Below, in pieces: positions 1 to 6,138 of a stretch of 25,507 nt of DNA (position 1 is the stretch's first letter; the number at the start of each line of letters is the position of its first letter). The position numbers were made by a program, and so were the translations under genes. The stretch comes from a virus. The DNA lies in the IMG/VR virus record IMGVR_UViG_3300044639_003410, positions 1 to 25,507 of that record. One strand, written 5' to 3'. The notes under the pieces were generated by a model, which had not been told where the DNA came from, did not search any database, and saw only the letters and a program-made list of their open reading frames with translations.

Positions 1-1
1 T

Positions 2-112
2 CACGAGTACATCGTTAACCTAAATAAAGAACAATACAAACCAGAGGGTTACATTGAAAGACAAGACGACAAAGACGTCTATTTCGAGTGGAGACCAATC
101 TCAGTGAAATAA
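2..112 (+). CDS. C-terminal end of an unknown protein (5' truncated by window)
   Basis: An open frame enters from the left edge and ends at a TAA at 110-112. It gives 36 residues beginning HEYIVNLNKEQYKPEGY and ending FEWRPISVK, with polar, charged composition typical of a genuine protein end. The next gene starts 21 nt downstream on the same strand, so the two probably share a transcript. No family can be recognised from this fragment. Confidence 0.6.
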   Translation, partial: HEYIVNLNKEQYKPEGYIERQDDKDVYFEWRPISVK

Positions 113-132
113 GTAAAATATAAAAATCGAAT

Positions 133-2580
133 ATGAAATTAAGAAGGTATGATAGTTTTGTCGAACGTTCAAAGGTTGATAATAACTTTGAGTTGTTGAA
201 CGAAAACCTTGAAAAATCCAAGAAATTTATGTTGGACAATTACATTTTGTCCACTGCTGTAAAATCAATAGGTCTTGTCAATCTACTTGGTAAAGAAAAG
301 GCTGAACAGATTGAGTATGATATGCAGGAGGGTAACAAAAAGTCTTTAAGTCCTACGGACTTCGCCAGTATAGACACTGAGAAGAAGAAGATGCTCACTG
401 ATGAGATGAAGTCCGTCAAAATTAAACGTGAGACTTTGTTAGAGGGAGACACTTTAACAAAGTTAAGTAATAGAGTGGGTGTTGATATCATTAACTTGAA
501 GTCGATGAACTCTTGGTTATCTGAGTATGGTCCGGACGATGTTCTACCACACTTGAACAAAGATGGGAATACTGTTGATGTGATTGCTGCTAAATTAGAC
601 GATAGCATAGTGAAAAGTCTTATTACGACACCAGAGTTCAAAGCACTAAGAGAGCTTTCCGTTGATGCCACTGCGGCTGACGGTAAGACTAAGGAATACG
701 TTCTTGATAAAGACAACATCGGTTGGCTTTCAAACTTCGTCTACTTCTACTACGTAGAGGGAACGGACCTGGATGGACTAAAGGCTATCTATAAGATGCT
801 CGTCGAGAATAGTGACCTTCTACCTAAGTTAGAGATAATGGAGGGTGTAAAGCTCGTTAAGAAACCATTCGACCTTAACTTCATAAACATAAGGATACCT
901 AACAACGCAGAGAAGTTGATTGATGCACTCAATAGACTTCCTTTACAAAGAAATTATAACAAATACTACAAAGACCTTCCTAGACACTTAAGAGCGGATC
1001 TTGACAAAGAGCCACAGATTATAAAGGACAAGTTCGCAGCAGTTGCAGAGGGATTTGAGACACTATTTATAGACCCATCGACTGAAAAAAGATGGACTGA
1101 TAAAGAGAAACTTGACAAAGCTGATAAAGACTTCAAAGGATTTTGGGGTAAGATGGACAAGGACACACGTGAGGGATCGAAGACTTTCGGACAATCAGTT
1201 TTCATGTCCCCTATATTCAGGTACAAGACTATCACCGAACTAATCGATAATGCCAATGGATACCTCAAAGCACTTGGTAACTCTAACTTCGAGGCATTTT
1301 ATGACAAATTCAACACGTGTAACCTACAATTCGGTGACGCCGGTGCAAAAGAGATGTTCAACTCCAAAGGTATTTTTATAATCGAGGTCAAATCTTTCGG
1401 TGCGAACAGGGTTCTAAACGGTCACACAACGCACTGTATCAAAGACTCACTTAGTCAGTGGAATAACTACGTGAATATGGACAGGAATAGGAACTTCGTT
1501 GAGGAGAACAAGCAGTACTACATCTACAACTTCAACCTTCTTTCATCTGACCCGATGTGGACTATTGGTGCAACAATCGAACCGGATGACAATTATGGAT
1601 ACCTAAGGGCGGCACACAACAAAACCGACCAGAGTGTTTCGAGTAGTCTACTTAGGATACTCAATGACTGGACGGATAAATACGACATCAAAGAAGATGC
1701 GACGAATAAGGCGAAAGCACTCGGTGTGACCAGTGATGAAATTGCGAAATATGGACCATTATATTGTATAATGAGACCTTTATCTGGAGAGGAGTTTGAT
1801 AGGAAAAAGGCACAAAGACAAAACAACATAGAGATAGTCAAGCCAGGATTGTCAATCGAAAGGTTGAAATGGCTCACTATTGGTGGTAAAGACGAGAATG
1901 GTAAGGTCGATCCTAAATCTGGAGGAGCTGATGTGAACAGAGAAGGTGATAAAAAGAATAGTGCTGTACTCTACAACGCAGTATTGGAAGATGATGTCGA
2001 AAAGGCTGAATTTCTTCTGAATCTTGGTGCGATGCCAAACCTATTCGACCACAGAAGAAACGCGCCAATCTCTTTCGCTAAGTCTAAGGAGATGATAAAA
2101 CTTCTCGTTTCTAGGGGATCCGTTCTTACACCACAGGTTTTTGGAACAATCTGTCAAGATGTAGAGACTGTTGAGTTCTGTTTGAAATCTGGTCTCGATC
2201 CGAACTTTGAGAACTCTTTCCCACTTAGAGCGTCTTGTAAAGGATCTTACAAAAGTGCTAACGAACCAGGTGAAGTTTTTTGGGACTCGTTCAAACTTTC
2301 ACTTAATTACGGTGCCAGCCTTGTTGATGAAACAGGAAACTTCTGGATACTCAAATGGGCTGCAGAATATGGAAGAATTGATCTTATCGACTTCGTAGAT
2401 AAAGAACTTGAAGGTAAACAAGGTTATGTAGGTGCATACTGTTGGATGTCAATGGTTAGAAAAAGAACACCTGAAGACAACAAAAAAACCGCAGCTAAAC
2501 TTATTGAACTTGCAGAGAAATATGAACCAGAAACATGGGATGCACTTCCAGATACTAAAAAATGGCACCTTAGAAGATAA
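133..2580 (+). CDS. Large ankyrin-tail protein with a phage N-terminal tag
   Basis: An 815-residue protein of unknown function. The N-terminus MKLRRYDSFVERS matches the tag seen on three other plus-strand genes here and resembles T4-type capsid-targeting leaders. Residues 1-430 are mostly helical and charged. Around residues 433-510 there is a Cys/His-containing segment (THCIKDSLSQWNNYV) followed by alternating strands, which I do not recognise with confidence. Residues about 630-760 hold degenerate ankyrin repeats, seen as SAVLYNAVLEDDVEKAEFLL, then a repeat with PNLFDHRRNAPISFAKS, then FCLKSGLDPNFENSFPLRA. The stop codon overlaps the next start (TAATG), so the two genes are translationally coupled. 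No signal peptide or membrane helix is evident. The ankyrin assignment is from repeat spacing and is fairly safe; a role as an injected or packaged host-interaction protein is inference. Confidence 0.9.
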   Translation: MKLRRYDSFVERSKVDNNFELLNENLEKSKKFMLDNYILSTAVKSIGLVNLLGKEKAEQIEYDMQEGNKKSLSPTDFASIDTEKKKMLTDEMKSVKIKRETLLEGDTLTKLSNRVGVDIINLKSMNSWLSEYGPDDVLPHLNKDGNTVDVIAAKLDDSIVKSLITTPEFKALRELSVDATAADGKTKEYVLDKDNIGWLSNFVYFYYVEGTDLDGLKAIYKMLVENSDLLPKLEIMEGVKLVKKPFDLNFINIRIPNNAEKLIDALNRLPLQRNYNKYYKDLPRHLRADLDKEPQIIKDKFAAVAEGFETLFIDPSTEKRWTDKEKLDKADKDFKGFWGKMDKDTREGSKTFGQSVFMSPIFRYKTITELIDNANGYLKALGNSNFEAFYDKFNTCNLQFGDAGAKEMFNSKGIFIIEVKSFGANRVLNGHTTHCIKDSLSQWNNYVNMDRNRNFVEENKQYYIYNFNLLSSDPMWTIGATIEPDDNYGYLRAAHNKTDQSVSSSLLRILNDWTDKYDIKEDATNKAKALGVTSDEIAKYGPLYCIMRPLSGEEFDRKKAQRQNNIEIVKPGLSIERLKWLTIGGKDENGKVDPKSGGADVNREGDKKNSAVLYNAVLEDDVEKAEFLLNLGAMPNLFDHRRNAPISFAKSKEMIKLLVSRGSVLTPQVFGTICQDVETVEFCLKSGLDPNFENSFPLRASCKGSYKSANEPGEVFWDSFKLSLNYGASLVDETGNFWILKWAAEYGRIDLIDFVDKELEGKQGYVGAYCWMSMVRKRTPEDNKKTAAKLIELAEKYEPETWDALPDTKKWHLRR

Positions 2581-2804
2581 TGCGTTATTTATTATTATTT
2601 GAAGGATTTCAGGAATCTGAATTCATAAGAACTGCTACTTATAAAGGGTATGTTAAGAGTGGATTTGTAAAACCGAATTTAGATGATATGCTTGACTGGA
2701 TGAATACCATAAAAAAGAAGATGGAATCCGCGACTGGTGATGAACTAAAATGGTTGGAGAAAGAGATGCTGGCAATAAATTTTATACTAAAAAGACACTA
2801 TTGA
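2580..2804 (+). CDS. Small tagged protein coupled to the ankyrin protein
   Basis: A 74-residue protein beginning MRYLLLFEGFQES, the same N-terminal tag as the genes at 13265 and 22522. Its ATG shares one base with the stop of the preceding gene (TAATG), indicating coupled expression. The rest is one or two amphipathic helices rich in Lys and Glu with no recognised domain. It ends directly at the 5' arm of a strong hairpin terminator. Unknown function; if the tag is a capsid-targeting sequence, most of the mature protein would be a short helical internal protein. Confidence 0.85.
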   Translation: MRYLLLFEGFQESEFIRTATYKGYVKSGFVKPNLDDMLDWMNTIKKKMESATGDELKWLEKEMLAINFILKRHY

Positions 2805-2832
2805 AAAAAGAGACCAATTAGGTCTCTTTTTT
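2804..2832. terminator. Bidirectional terminator between convergent genes
   Basis: Perfect stem AAAAAAGAGACC / GGTCTCTTTTTT with a 5-nt AATTA loop. It has a T-run in both directions and sits between the plus-strand gene ending at 2804 and the minus-strand gene ending at 2832. Confidence 0.9.
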
Positions 2833-3458
2833 TATTCATCATCTCTAACGCATCTTACTGCGGCTCGATCATGTAACGAACCTTTTCCATTCTCTTTGTT
2901 CCTTCGGTTGTCTAATCTTATACCCCAACATCTTTCCCCTTCTAAATCAGAAGACCACCAGAATCCACCGTGTAACCTCTCTACTCGTTTCTTCAATATG
3001 GCTTCATCCTGTACTATCTCGTAACTTATATACCCCGGCAATTCGTTGAACATAATCATCTTCATATCAATGCTCAACATATTAAATAAGGTATCCCATT
3101 CACCGATTCTTGGTACCCTCCATCTTTCAGGACATGCACTTTGTGCACCGGGTGGATTGAAGTAGATGCTGTCGTAGTTTGCGTTCAGGAACAGACCAAC
3201 ACCTGGCATATTTTTCTGTGTCTTCATATCAAGTAGGTTATCCTTCTCGTATGGCCTTAGATTGTTTAGGAACCATAGTTTCCAGTCTATCGTTTCTGCA
3301 CCGTTGTCTTCGTGTCTGACATAGCCAATACTTACGATTTTGTAAAGGTGTCCTTCGAACACTATGTCGTCATGTGGTTGGAATAGACGAACAGAAATGC
3401 CCTGTCCGAGCGATGTCAAACAGAGCAGTAATGATAGATATGTTAGTAGGTTTCTCAT
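2832..3458 (-). CDS. Secreted FISUMP-domain protein
   Basis: 208 residues from the ATG at 3458, which overlaps the stop of the upstream gene as ATGA. A longer in-frame start exists but would run through that gene. The N-terminus MRNLLTYLSLLLCLTSLGQG is a signal peptide. The C-terminal half carries the Fibrobacter succinogenes major paralogous domain (FISUMP) pattern: ACPERWRVPRIGEWDTL, then GGFWWSSD, then CWGIRLDN, ending AAVRCVRDDE. This domain is common in secreted Bacteroidota proteins of unknown biochemical role. Its presence in a phage suggests modification of the host envelope or a structural/adhesive role acquired from the host. The adjacent membrane protein gene is its likely partner in expression. 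Confidence 0.85.
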   Translation of the reverse strand: MRNLLTYLSLLLCLTSLGQGISVRLFQPHDDIVFEGHLYKIVSIGYVRHEDNGAETIDWKLWFLNNLRPYEKDNLLDMKTQKNMPGVGLFLNANYDSIYFNPPGAQSACPERWRVPRIGEWDTLFNMLSIDMKMIMFNELPGYISYEIVQDEAILKKRVERLHGGFWWSSDLEGERCWGIRLDNRRNKENGKGSLHDRAAVRCVRDDE

Positions 3459-3817
3459 TCTTTGTGTAGATAGTTGTTTATGTAGTTGCTTACAGCCATC
3501 GCGACACCCGCTAAACCAAGACCTCCGACAATCCACAACGGGTTGTTTTTTGCCACACCAATCACACCGGAAACCGCTACAACTCCTAACAATAGGACTG
3601 CGAACATCGGCATAATAGCTTTTGCGTTGGTTACCTTATCAATTCTTTCTACCCACACCAATCTCTCAATTGCATCCTGCATGTCTTTTCCGTATGCAGG
3701 AACGTCGTGGATTGTTCCATCGACTTCTTGTATGGTTACTTTGTATTTGAAGTATCCTGGGTGATCTTTACTTTCTCTAATTAGTTCTGCTTTTGTTGCT
3801 TTTCTTCTACTCTTCAT
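3455..3817 (-). CDS. Two-helix membrane protein
   Basis: 120 residues. A basic N-terminal region (MKSRRKATKAELIRESK) and a polar stretch with strand-like VTIQEVDGTIHDVPAYGKD precede two hydrophobic helices at about residues 67-87 and 90-108, with a short cytoplasmic tail. No recognised family. It overlaps the FISUMP gene by four bases (ATGA). A host-type -7 element (TACATTTG) lies 20-27 nt upstream of the start, so this gene pair probably has its own promoter. Confidence 0.8.
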   Translation of the reverse strand: MKSRRKATKAELIRESKDHPGYFKYKVTIQEVDGTIHDVPAYGKDMQDAIERLVWVERIDKVTNAKAIMPMFAVLLLGVVAVSGVIGVAKNNPLWIVGGLGLAGVAMAVSNYINNYLHKE

Positions 3818-3836
3818 TTTTGTTTGTTTCTTTTTA

Positions 3837-3844
3837 CAAATGTA
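3837..3844 (-). promoter_or_regulatory. Bacteroidota-type -7 promoter element (TACATTTG)
   Basis: On the minus strand the sequence reads TACATTTG, matching the Bacteroidota -7 consensus TAnnTTTG, about 20 nt before the start at 3817. No convincing -33 TTG is seen. A short hairpin (AAAAAG AGA CTTTTT, about 3864-3879) just upstream may terminate incoming transcription. Confidence 0.55.
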
Positions 3845-3881
3845 TGTATTTTTTTCGGTATATAAAAAAGTCTCTTTTTGT

Positions 3882-3898
3882 GACTGAGCTATTCTCGC
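3882..3898 (-). pseudogene. 5' fragment of a tRNA-Gly-like gene
   Basis: The minus strand reads GCGAGAATAGCTCAGTC. This matches 16 of the first 17 nt of the tRNA-Gly(TCC) at 4204-4278 (GCGAGAGTAGCTCAGTT) when the last position is excluded. The rest of the tRNA is absent, so this is a remnant covering the acceptor 5' strand and half of the D arm. Confidence 0.55.
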
Positions 3899-3905
3899 GA
3901 ATTTT

Positions 3906-4049
3906 TTATAACTCTAACTTTCTCTTTTGTTTAACCCTTCTCAAAATATTCTTTATCACATCGAGTATTGAGATGTTCACCAAAACTTCTCTTCTCATTG
4001 TTTCTCTACTGGATTTCATAGTGCCTTCCATAACTGTTCTTTTATTCAT
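3906..4049 (-). CDS. Small basic protein (47 aa)
   Basis: An open frame starting MNKRTVMEGTMKSSRETMRR and ending KQKRKLEL, very rich in Arg and Lys with a central hydrophobic heptad-like stretch (VLVNISILDVIKNIL). It follows the tRNA-Ala gene by 19 nt on the same strand and is preceded by an AT-rich initiation region (AAAATAAAAATATG). Coding status rests on context and composition only; it fills an otherwise empty gap. Confidence 0.5.
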   Translation of the reverse strand: MNKRTVMEGTMKSSRETMRREVLVNISILDVIKNILRRVKQKRKLEL

Positions 4050-4068
4050 ATTTTTATTTTATTTTTAG

Positions 4069-4141
4069 TGGAGATACCCGGTTACGATCCGGGGTCTATG
4101 GATTGCAAATCCATTGTAATAGCCGATTATACGATATCCCC
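4069..4141 (-). tRNA. tRNA-Ala(TGC)
   Basis: Cloverleaf with acceptor GGGGATA/TATCTCC and A73, anticodon stem ATGGA/TCCAT and loop TTTGCAA giving anticodon TGC. A G3:U70 pair, the alanine identity element, supports Ala over a shifted Cys reading. The T loop is ATCGTAA rather than the usual TTCGAAT. No 3' CCA is encoded. Confidence 0.85.
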
Positions 4142-4203
4142 AAATAGAAGGGAGACTAACCTTCTGTTGTTCCTTTGTACGTAGGAACTTTTAAGTCTTT
4201 TTG
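4142..4203 (-). other. tRNA spacer with two tandem hairpins
   Basis: The 62-nt spacer between tRNA-Ala and tRNA-Gly contains two consecutive stem-loops, AGAAGG/CCTTCT (4147-4166) and GTTCCT/AGGAAC (4169-4188), each with a 6-bp stem and 8-nt loop. Other tRNA spacers in this block are only 6-10 nt, so this one may be a processing signal or a small structured RNA. Confidence 0.4.
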
Positions 4204-4278
4204 TGCGAGAGACGGGGCTTGAACCCGCGACCTTCTGGTTGGAAGCCAGACGCTCTAAGCCAACTGAGCTACTCTCGC
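4204..4278 (-). tRNA. tRNA-Gly(TCC)
   Basis: Acceptor GCGAGAG/CTCTCGC, D arm GCTC/GAGC, anticodon stem TCTGG/CCAGA with loop CTTCCAA (anticodon TCC), T arm CGGGG around TTCAAGC. G1:C72 and C2:G71 fit glycine identity. Discriminator A, no encoded CCA. Confidence 0.93.
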
Positions 4279-4288
4279 GTTTATTTTG

Positions 4289-4362
4289 TACCGATAGCGG
4301 GATTTGAACCCACAACCTTGACGATATAAGCGTCCTGCTCTCACCAATTGAGCTATATCGGC
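4289..4362 (-). tRNA. tRNA-Ile(TAT)
   Basis: Acceptor GCCGATA/TATCGGT with a G1:U72 wobble and A73, D arm GCTC/GAGC, loop CTTATAT giving anticodon TAT, which reads AUA codons directly. The anticodon stem GGACG/CGTCA has one mismatch at its outer end. Most bacteria read AUA with a lysidine-modified CAU tRNA instead, so this choice avoids dependence on TilS. Confidence 0.8.
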
Positions 4363-4368
4363 ATTTTG

Positions 4369-4442
4369 TAGTCCGTACGGGATTCGAACCCGTGATCTTC
4401 TCCGTGAAAGGGAGACGTGTTAAACCGCTTCACTAACGGACC
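4369..4442 (-). tRNA. tRNA-Glu(TTC)
   Basis: Acceptor GGTCCGT/ACGGACT (G1:U72) with A73, anticodon stem TCTCC/GGAGA and loop CTTTCAC giving anticodon TTC, T arm ACGGG/CCCGT with TTCGAAT loop. Confidence 0.92.
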
Positions 4443-4449
4443 ATTTTTG

Positions 4450-4533
4450 TGGAAGTGGCGGGAATCGAACCCGCTCAGGCAACTGTCACTGGTTTTACAG
4501 ACCAGCCCGACTCTCCAACTTCGGCGCACTTAC
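4450..4533 (-). tRNA. tRNA-Tyr(GTA)
   Basis: 84-nt class II tRNA. Anticodon stem CTGGT/ACCAG with loop CTGTAAA (anticodon GTA) and a long variable arm. The acceptor GTAAGTG/CACTTCC has a mismatch at position 2:71. T arm GCGGG/CCCGC with TTCGATT loop. It is the first tRNA after the hairpin at 4544-4570. Confidence 0.9.
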
Positions 4534-4543
4534 ATAAACGAAA

Positions 4544-4570
4544 AAACCCAGTCTTTTTGAGACTGGGTTT
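4544..4570 (-). terminator. Terminator-like hairpin between mini-ORF and tRNA block
   Basis: Stem AAACCCAGTC/GACTGGGTTT with loop TTTTTGA, followed on the minus strand by TTTCGTTTA. The same position and near-identical flanks occur at 7109-7135, and a related hairpin is at 5961-5990. It separates the mini-ORF at 4594-4680 from the tRNA-Tyr block. Confidence 0.8.
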
Positions 4571-4593
4571 ATCATATTTTGTAATTATCACAA

Positions 4594-4680
4594 CTACTCA
4601 ACAGACAAAGTCAGTCCACTTACAAAGCTCCCCGCCTCATATGCATAACCTATCGCTTCTATGTTGATAATTGTTCTCAT
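4594..4680 (-). CDS. Leader-like mini-ORF upstream of tRNA block (28 aa)
   Basis: ATG at 4680 followed by 28 codons (MRTIINIEAIGYAYEAGSFV...). The first 21 nt are almost identical to the mini-ORF at 6016-6090, and the position relative to promoter, hairpin and tRNAs repeats in three modules. A -7 element (TATATTTG, 4712-4719) lies about 32 nt upstream. It may be a real microprotein, a leader peptide, or simply the transcribed leader of the tRNA operon; the conserved start favours translation. Confidence 0.5.
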   Translation of the reverse strand: MRTIINIEAIGYAYEAGSFVSGLTLSVE

Positions 4681-4711
4681 TTTATTTAGTTTTTTATCGT
4701 TGTTTCTTTTA

Positions 4712-4719
4712 CAAATATA
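4712..4719 (-). promoter_or_regulatory. -7 promoter element (TATATTTG) of the first tRNA module
   Basis: Minus-strand TATATTTG matches the Bacteroidota -7 consensus TAnnTTTG and precedes the mini-ORF, hairpin and tRNA-Tyr to tRNA-Ala block. An additional CTTTTATATATATAG run lies about 25 nt further upstream. Confidence 0.65.
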
Positions 4720-4808
4720 AGTATTTTTCTTTTACTTGTTCTATATATATAAAAGTTTTTTTCTTTCTTTTTGTATTTTATTGAAAATAAGTTAAAAAGT
4801 TTGAAAAT

Positions 4809-5123
4809 TTATCGCAATTCATAATACCAACCACTCCACCAACAGTACCAGGCATAGGAGTTCTGCCATTGTGTTACCCAACTCCATCCATTCCATACAT
4901 AAATATATCCTGAGTAGGATTGTCTTTCCCATTGTAATATCCTGTATCTTCTTTCTATTCCCAATGGTGTCATAACGGAATAATAAGGATCATATTCTTT
5001 TATTATCTGACCTTGATATTGGTAATATTGTCCGGCTTGCCAACCACTCTGTGCATTTGAAACTGGTGAAAATAAGGACAGTGTTATAACTGCTGCTAAT
5101 ATGTATAATATTCTTTTAATCAT
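4809..5123 (-). CDS. Secreted Trp/Tyr-rich small protein
   Basis: 104 residues from the ATG at 5123, which overlaps the stop of the upstream lipoprotein gene as TAATG; this start also places MIKRILYILAAVITLSLF at the N-terminus as a clean signal peptide ending near SNAQ. The mature part is extraordinarily aromatic, with motifs such as GWQAGQYYQYQGQ, YIYVWNGWSWVTQW and YAWYCWWSGWYYELR. No family is recognised. Coupling to a lipoprotein suggests the two act together in the periplasm or at the cell surface, for example in altering susceptibility to other phages, but that is inference. Confidence 0.8.
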   Translation of the reverse strand: MIKRILYILAAVITLSLFSPVSNAQSGWQAGQYYQYQGQIIKEYDPYYSVMTPLGIERRYRILQWERQSYSGYIYVWNGWSWVTQWQNSYAWYCWWSGWYYELR

Positions 5124-5515
5124 TAGTAAACTCTTATTTTTATACATTCTTGAAACTGACTAGGTTCTGCGGTTCCGTTTACTACGTTTCCTAACGCATC
5201 TCTAACTTCCCAATCGACTTTACTACCTGATGTGAATTGGTATGTTGCACATCCTGCGGCACTACAATTTCCTGGTCCATATGGGTAGAAACCTGTGATT
5301 GTTCCTTGTGCAGAATTATTAACGTAAAGTGTAAGTGGTGGATAGTTTGCAGGTCCAGAGACATAGAATATAGCTTTCGAATATTCACAGAGAGAATTAT
5401 CTTCTCTGGTCATTATGTCAGAACTATAATTGAGAGCTTTTGGATCTTCACATCTCCTACATGATGTAAATAACATCGAAACTGAGACAAATGCAAGTAA
5501 TAATATTTTACTCAT
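5123..5515 (-). CDS. Outer-surface lipoprotein
   Basis: 130 residues. The N-terminus MSKILLLAFVSVSMLFTSC is a lipoprotein signal with lipobox LFTS-C19. The mature start RRCEDPKALNYSSD...NSLCEY resembles the Cys-x-DPxAxNY...C segments found in many secreted Bacteroidota proteins. The rest is strand-rich, with a Gly/Pro/Cys-containing middle (YPYGPGNCSAAGCATYQF). Coupled to the aromatic secreted protein downstream. It follows the tRNA-Ser block on the same strand. A superinfection or surface-modification role is plausible but unproven. Confidence 0.85.
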   Translation of the reverse strand: MSKILLLAFVSVSMLFTSCRRCEDPKALNYSSDIMTREDNSLCEYSKAIFYVSGPANYPPLTLYVNNSAQGTITGFYPYGPGNCSAAGCATYQFTSGSKVDWEVRDALGNVVNGTAEPSQFQECIKIRVY

Positions 5516-5563
5516 ATATTTAATTATTTTTTATTTTGTATTTATTTACAAAACATTTGTTTG

Positions 5564-5647
5564 CGGAAAGCTACGGAATCGAACCGTATACCTTGCAGTA
5601 CGTCGCGCTTTCCAGGCGGACCTCCTCACCATCAGAGATAGCTTTCC
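5564..5647 (-). tRNA. tRNA-Ser(GGA)
   Basis: 84-nt class II tRNA with long variable arm, acceptor GGAAAGC/GCTTTCC, discriminator G followed by CA, loop CTGGAAA giving anticodon GGA. The anticodon stem contains a mismatch. T arm TACGG/CCGTA with TTCGATT loop. Confidence 0.88.
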
Positions 5648-5652
5648 AGTTG

Positions 5653-5736
5653 CGGAAAAAGTAGGTGTCGATCCCAATACCCGGAGGTACCCACTGTTTT
5701 CAAGACAGGGCTGCAGGCCGCTGCAGTTCATTTTCC
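5653..5736 (-). tRNA. tRNA-Ser(TGA)
   Basis: 84-nt class II tRNA, acceptor GGAAAAT/TTTTTCC with a mismatch at 7:66, discriminator G, anticodon stem CTGT/ACAG with loop CTTGAAA giving anticodon TGA, long variable arm. The T stem is imperfect (loop ATCGACA), so function is slightly less certain than for its neighbours. Confidence 0.8.
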
Positions 5737-5741
5737 ATTTG

Positions 5742-5825
5742 CGGAGAGCAGAGTACTCGAAACCCATTCCTTTCAGAACCACTCGCTTAGCAGGCGGTGT
5801 CAGGGACCTCCCTGATTTACTATCC
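5742..5825 (-). tRNA. tRNA-Ser(GCT)
   Basis: 84-nt class II tRNA, acceptor GGATAGT/GCTCTCC with one mismatch, discriminator G, loop CTGCTAA giving anticodon GCT, long variable arm, T loop TTCGAGT. It completes a three-gene set reading all six serine codons. Confidence 0.82.
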
Positions 5826-5832
5826 AATTTTG

Positions 5833-5870
5833 CGGAGAAACTGAGCACCGAAGTCCACACTACTTTCTCC
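5833..5870 (-). pseudogene. tRNA-Ser-derived minihelix (38 nt)
   Basis: Perfect 7-bp acceptor-like stem GGAGAAA/TTTCTCC followed by discriminator G and CA, as in the three neighbouring tRNA-Ser genes, but enclosing only 23 nt (GTAGTGTGGACTTCGGTGCTCAG) with a weak internal stem-loop. D arm, anticodon and T arm are missing. Either a deletion remnant or a deliberately kept acceptor minihelix. Confidence 0.6.
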
Positions 5871-5875
5871 TTTTG

Positions 5876-5950
5876 TAGTCCCAGAGGGATTCAAACCCTC
5901 ACATCTCTCGGTTCGTAGCCGAGTGTTTTGTTCAGTTAAACTATGGAACT
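5876..5950 (-). tRNA. tRNA-Arg(ACG)
   Basis: Acceptor AGTTCCA/TGGGACT (one wobble) with A73, anticodon stem CTCGG/CCGAG and loop CTACGAA giving anticodon ACG, T arm GAGGG/CCCTC with TTTGAAT loop. It would need host TadA to make inosine 34. Confidence 0.92.
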
Positions 5951-5960
5951 ATATAACACA

Positions 5961-5990
5961 AAAAACCCTCAGATTTTCATCCGAGGGTTT
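5961..5990 (-). terminator. Terminator-like hairpin of the second tRNA module
   Basis: On the minus strand AAACCCTCGGATGAAAATCT then GAGGGTTTTTTG: stem AAACCCTC/GAGGGTTT, extended inward by GAT/ATC across a one-base bulge, with a T-run. It lies between the mini-ORF at 6016-6090 and tRNA-Arg. Confidence 0.75.
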
Positions 5991-6015
5991 ACATAATATC
6001 TTTTAATATCGACAA

Positions 6016-6090
6016 TTATAAACACAATCGGATTCTATACACTCTTGACGAGCGACTTGACGAACTTGATATGTTGATAATTGTTTTCAT
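6016..6090 (-). CDS. Leader-like mini-ORF of the second tRNA module (24 aa)
   Basis: ATG at 6090 with 24 codons: MKTIINI followed by a Ser/Arg-rich stretch ending YRIRLCL. The first 21 nt (ATGAAAACAATTATCAACATA) differ by one base from the mini-ORF at 4594-4680; the rest diverges. The preceding AATATATAAGAAACA resembles the leader of the third mini-ORF. Translation is plausible from the conserved start but the divergent remainder argues for a leader role rather than a conserved protein. Confidence 0.45.
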   Translation of the reverse strand: MKTIINISSSSSRSSRVYRIRLCL

Positions 6091-6138
6091 TGTTTCTTAT
6101 ATATTATTTTTTATTCTTTGTTTTTATTATTTATTTTG

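Noticed and set aside
3793-4068. Plus-strand open frame with a hydrophobic, Phe-rich translation
   Set aside because: It opposes the tRNA-containing strand, its composition is that of translated AT-rich noncoding DNA, and it overlaps a minus-strand promoter, a tRNA remnant and a more plausible small minus-strand ORF.
4069-4141. Reading the first tRNA as tRNA-Cys(GCA)
   Set aside because: This needs a shifted loop; the regular 7-nt loop gives TGC, and the G3:U70 pair is the alanine identity signal.
5430-5918. 162-codon plus-strand open frame
   Set aside because: It runs antisense through four well-supported tRNA genes and has no initiation context.
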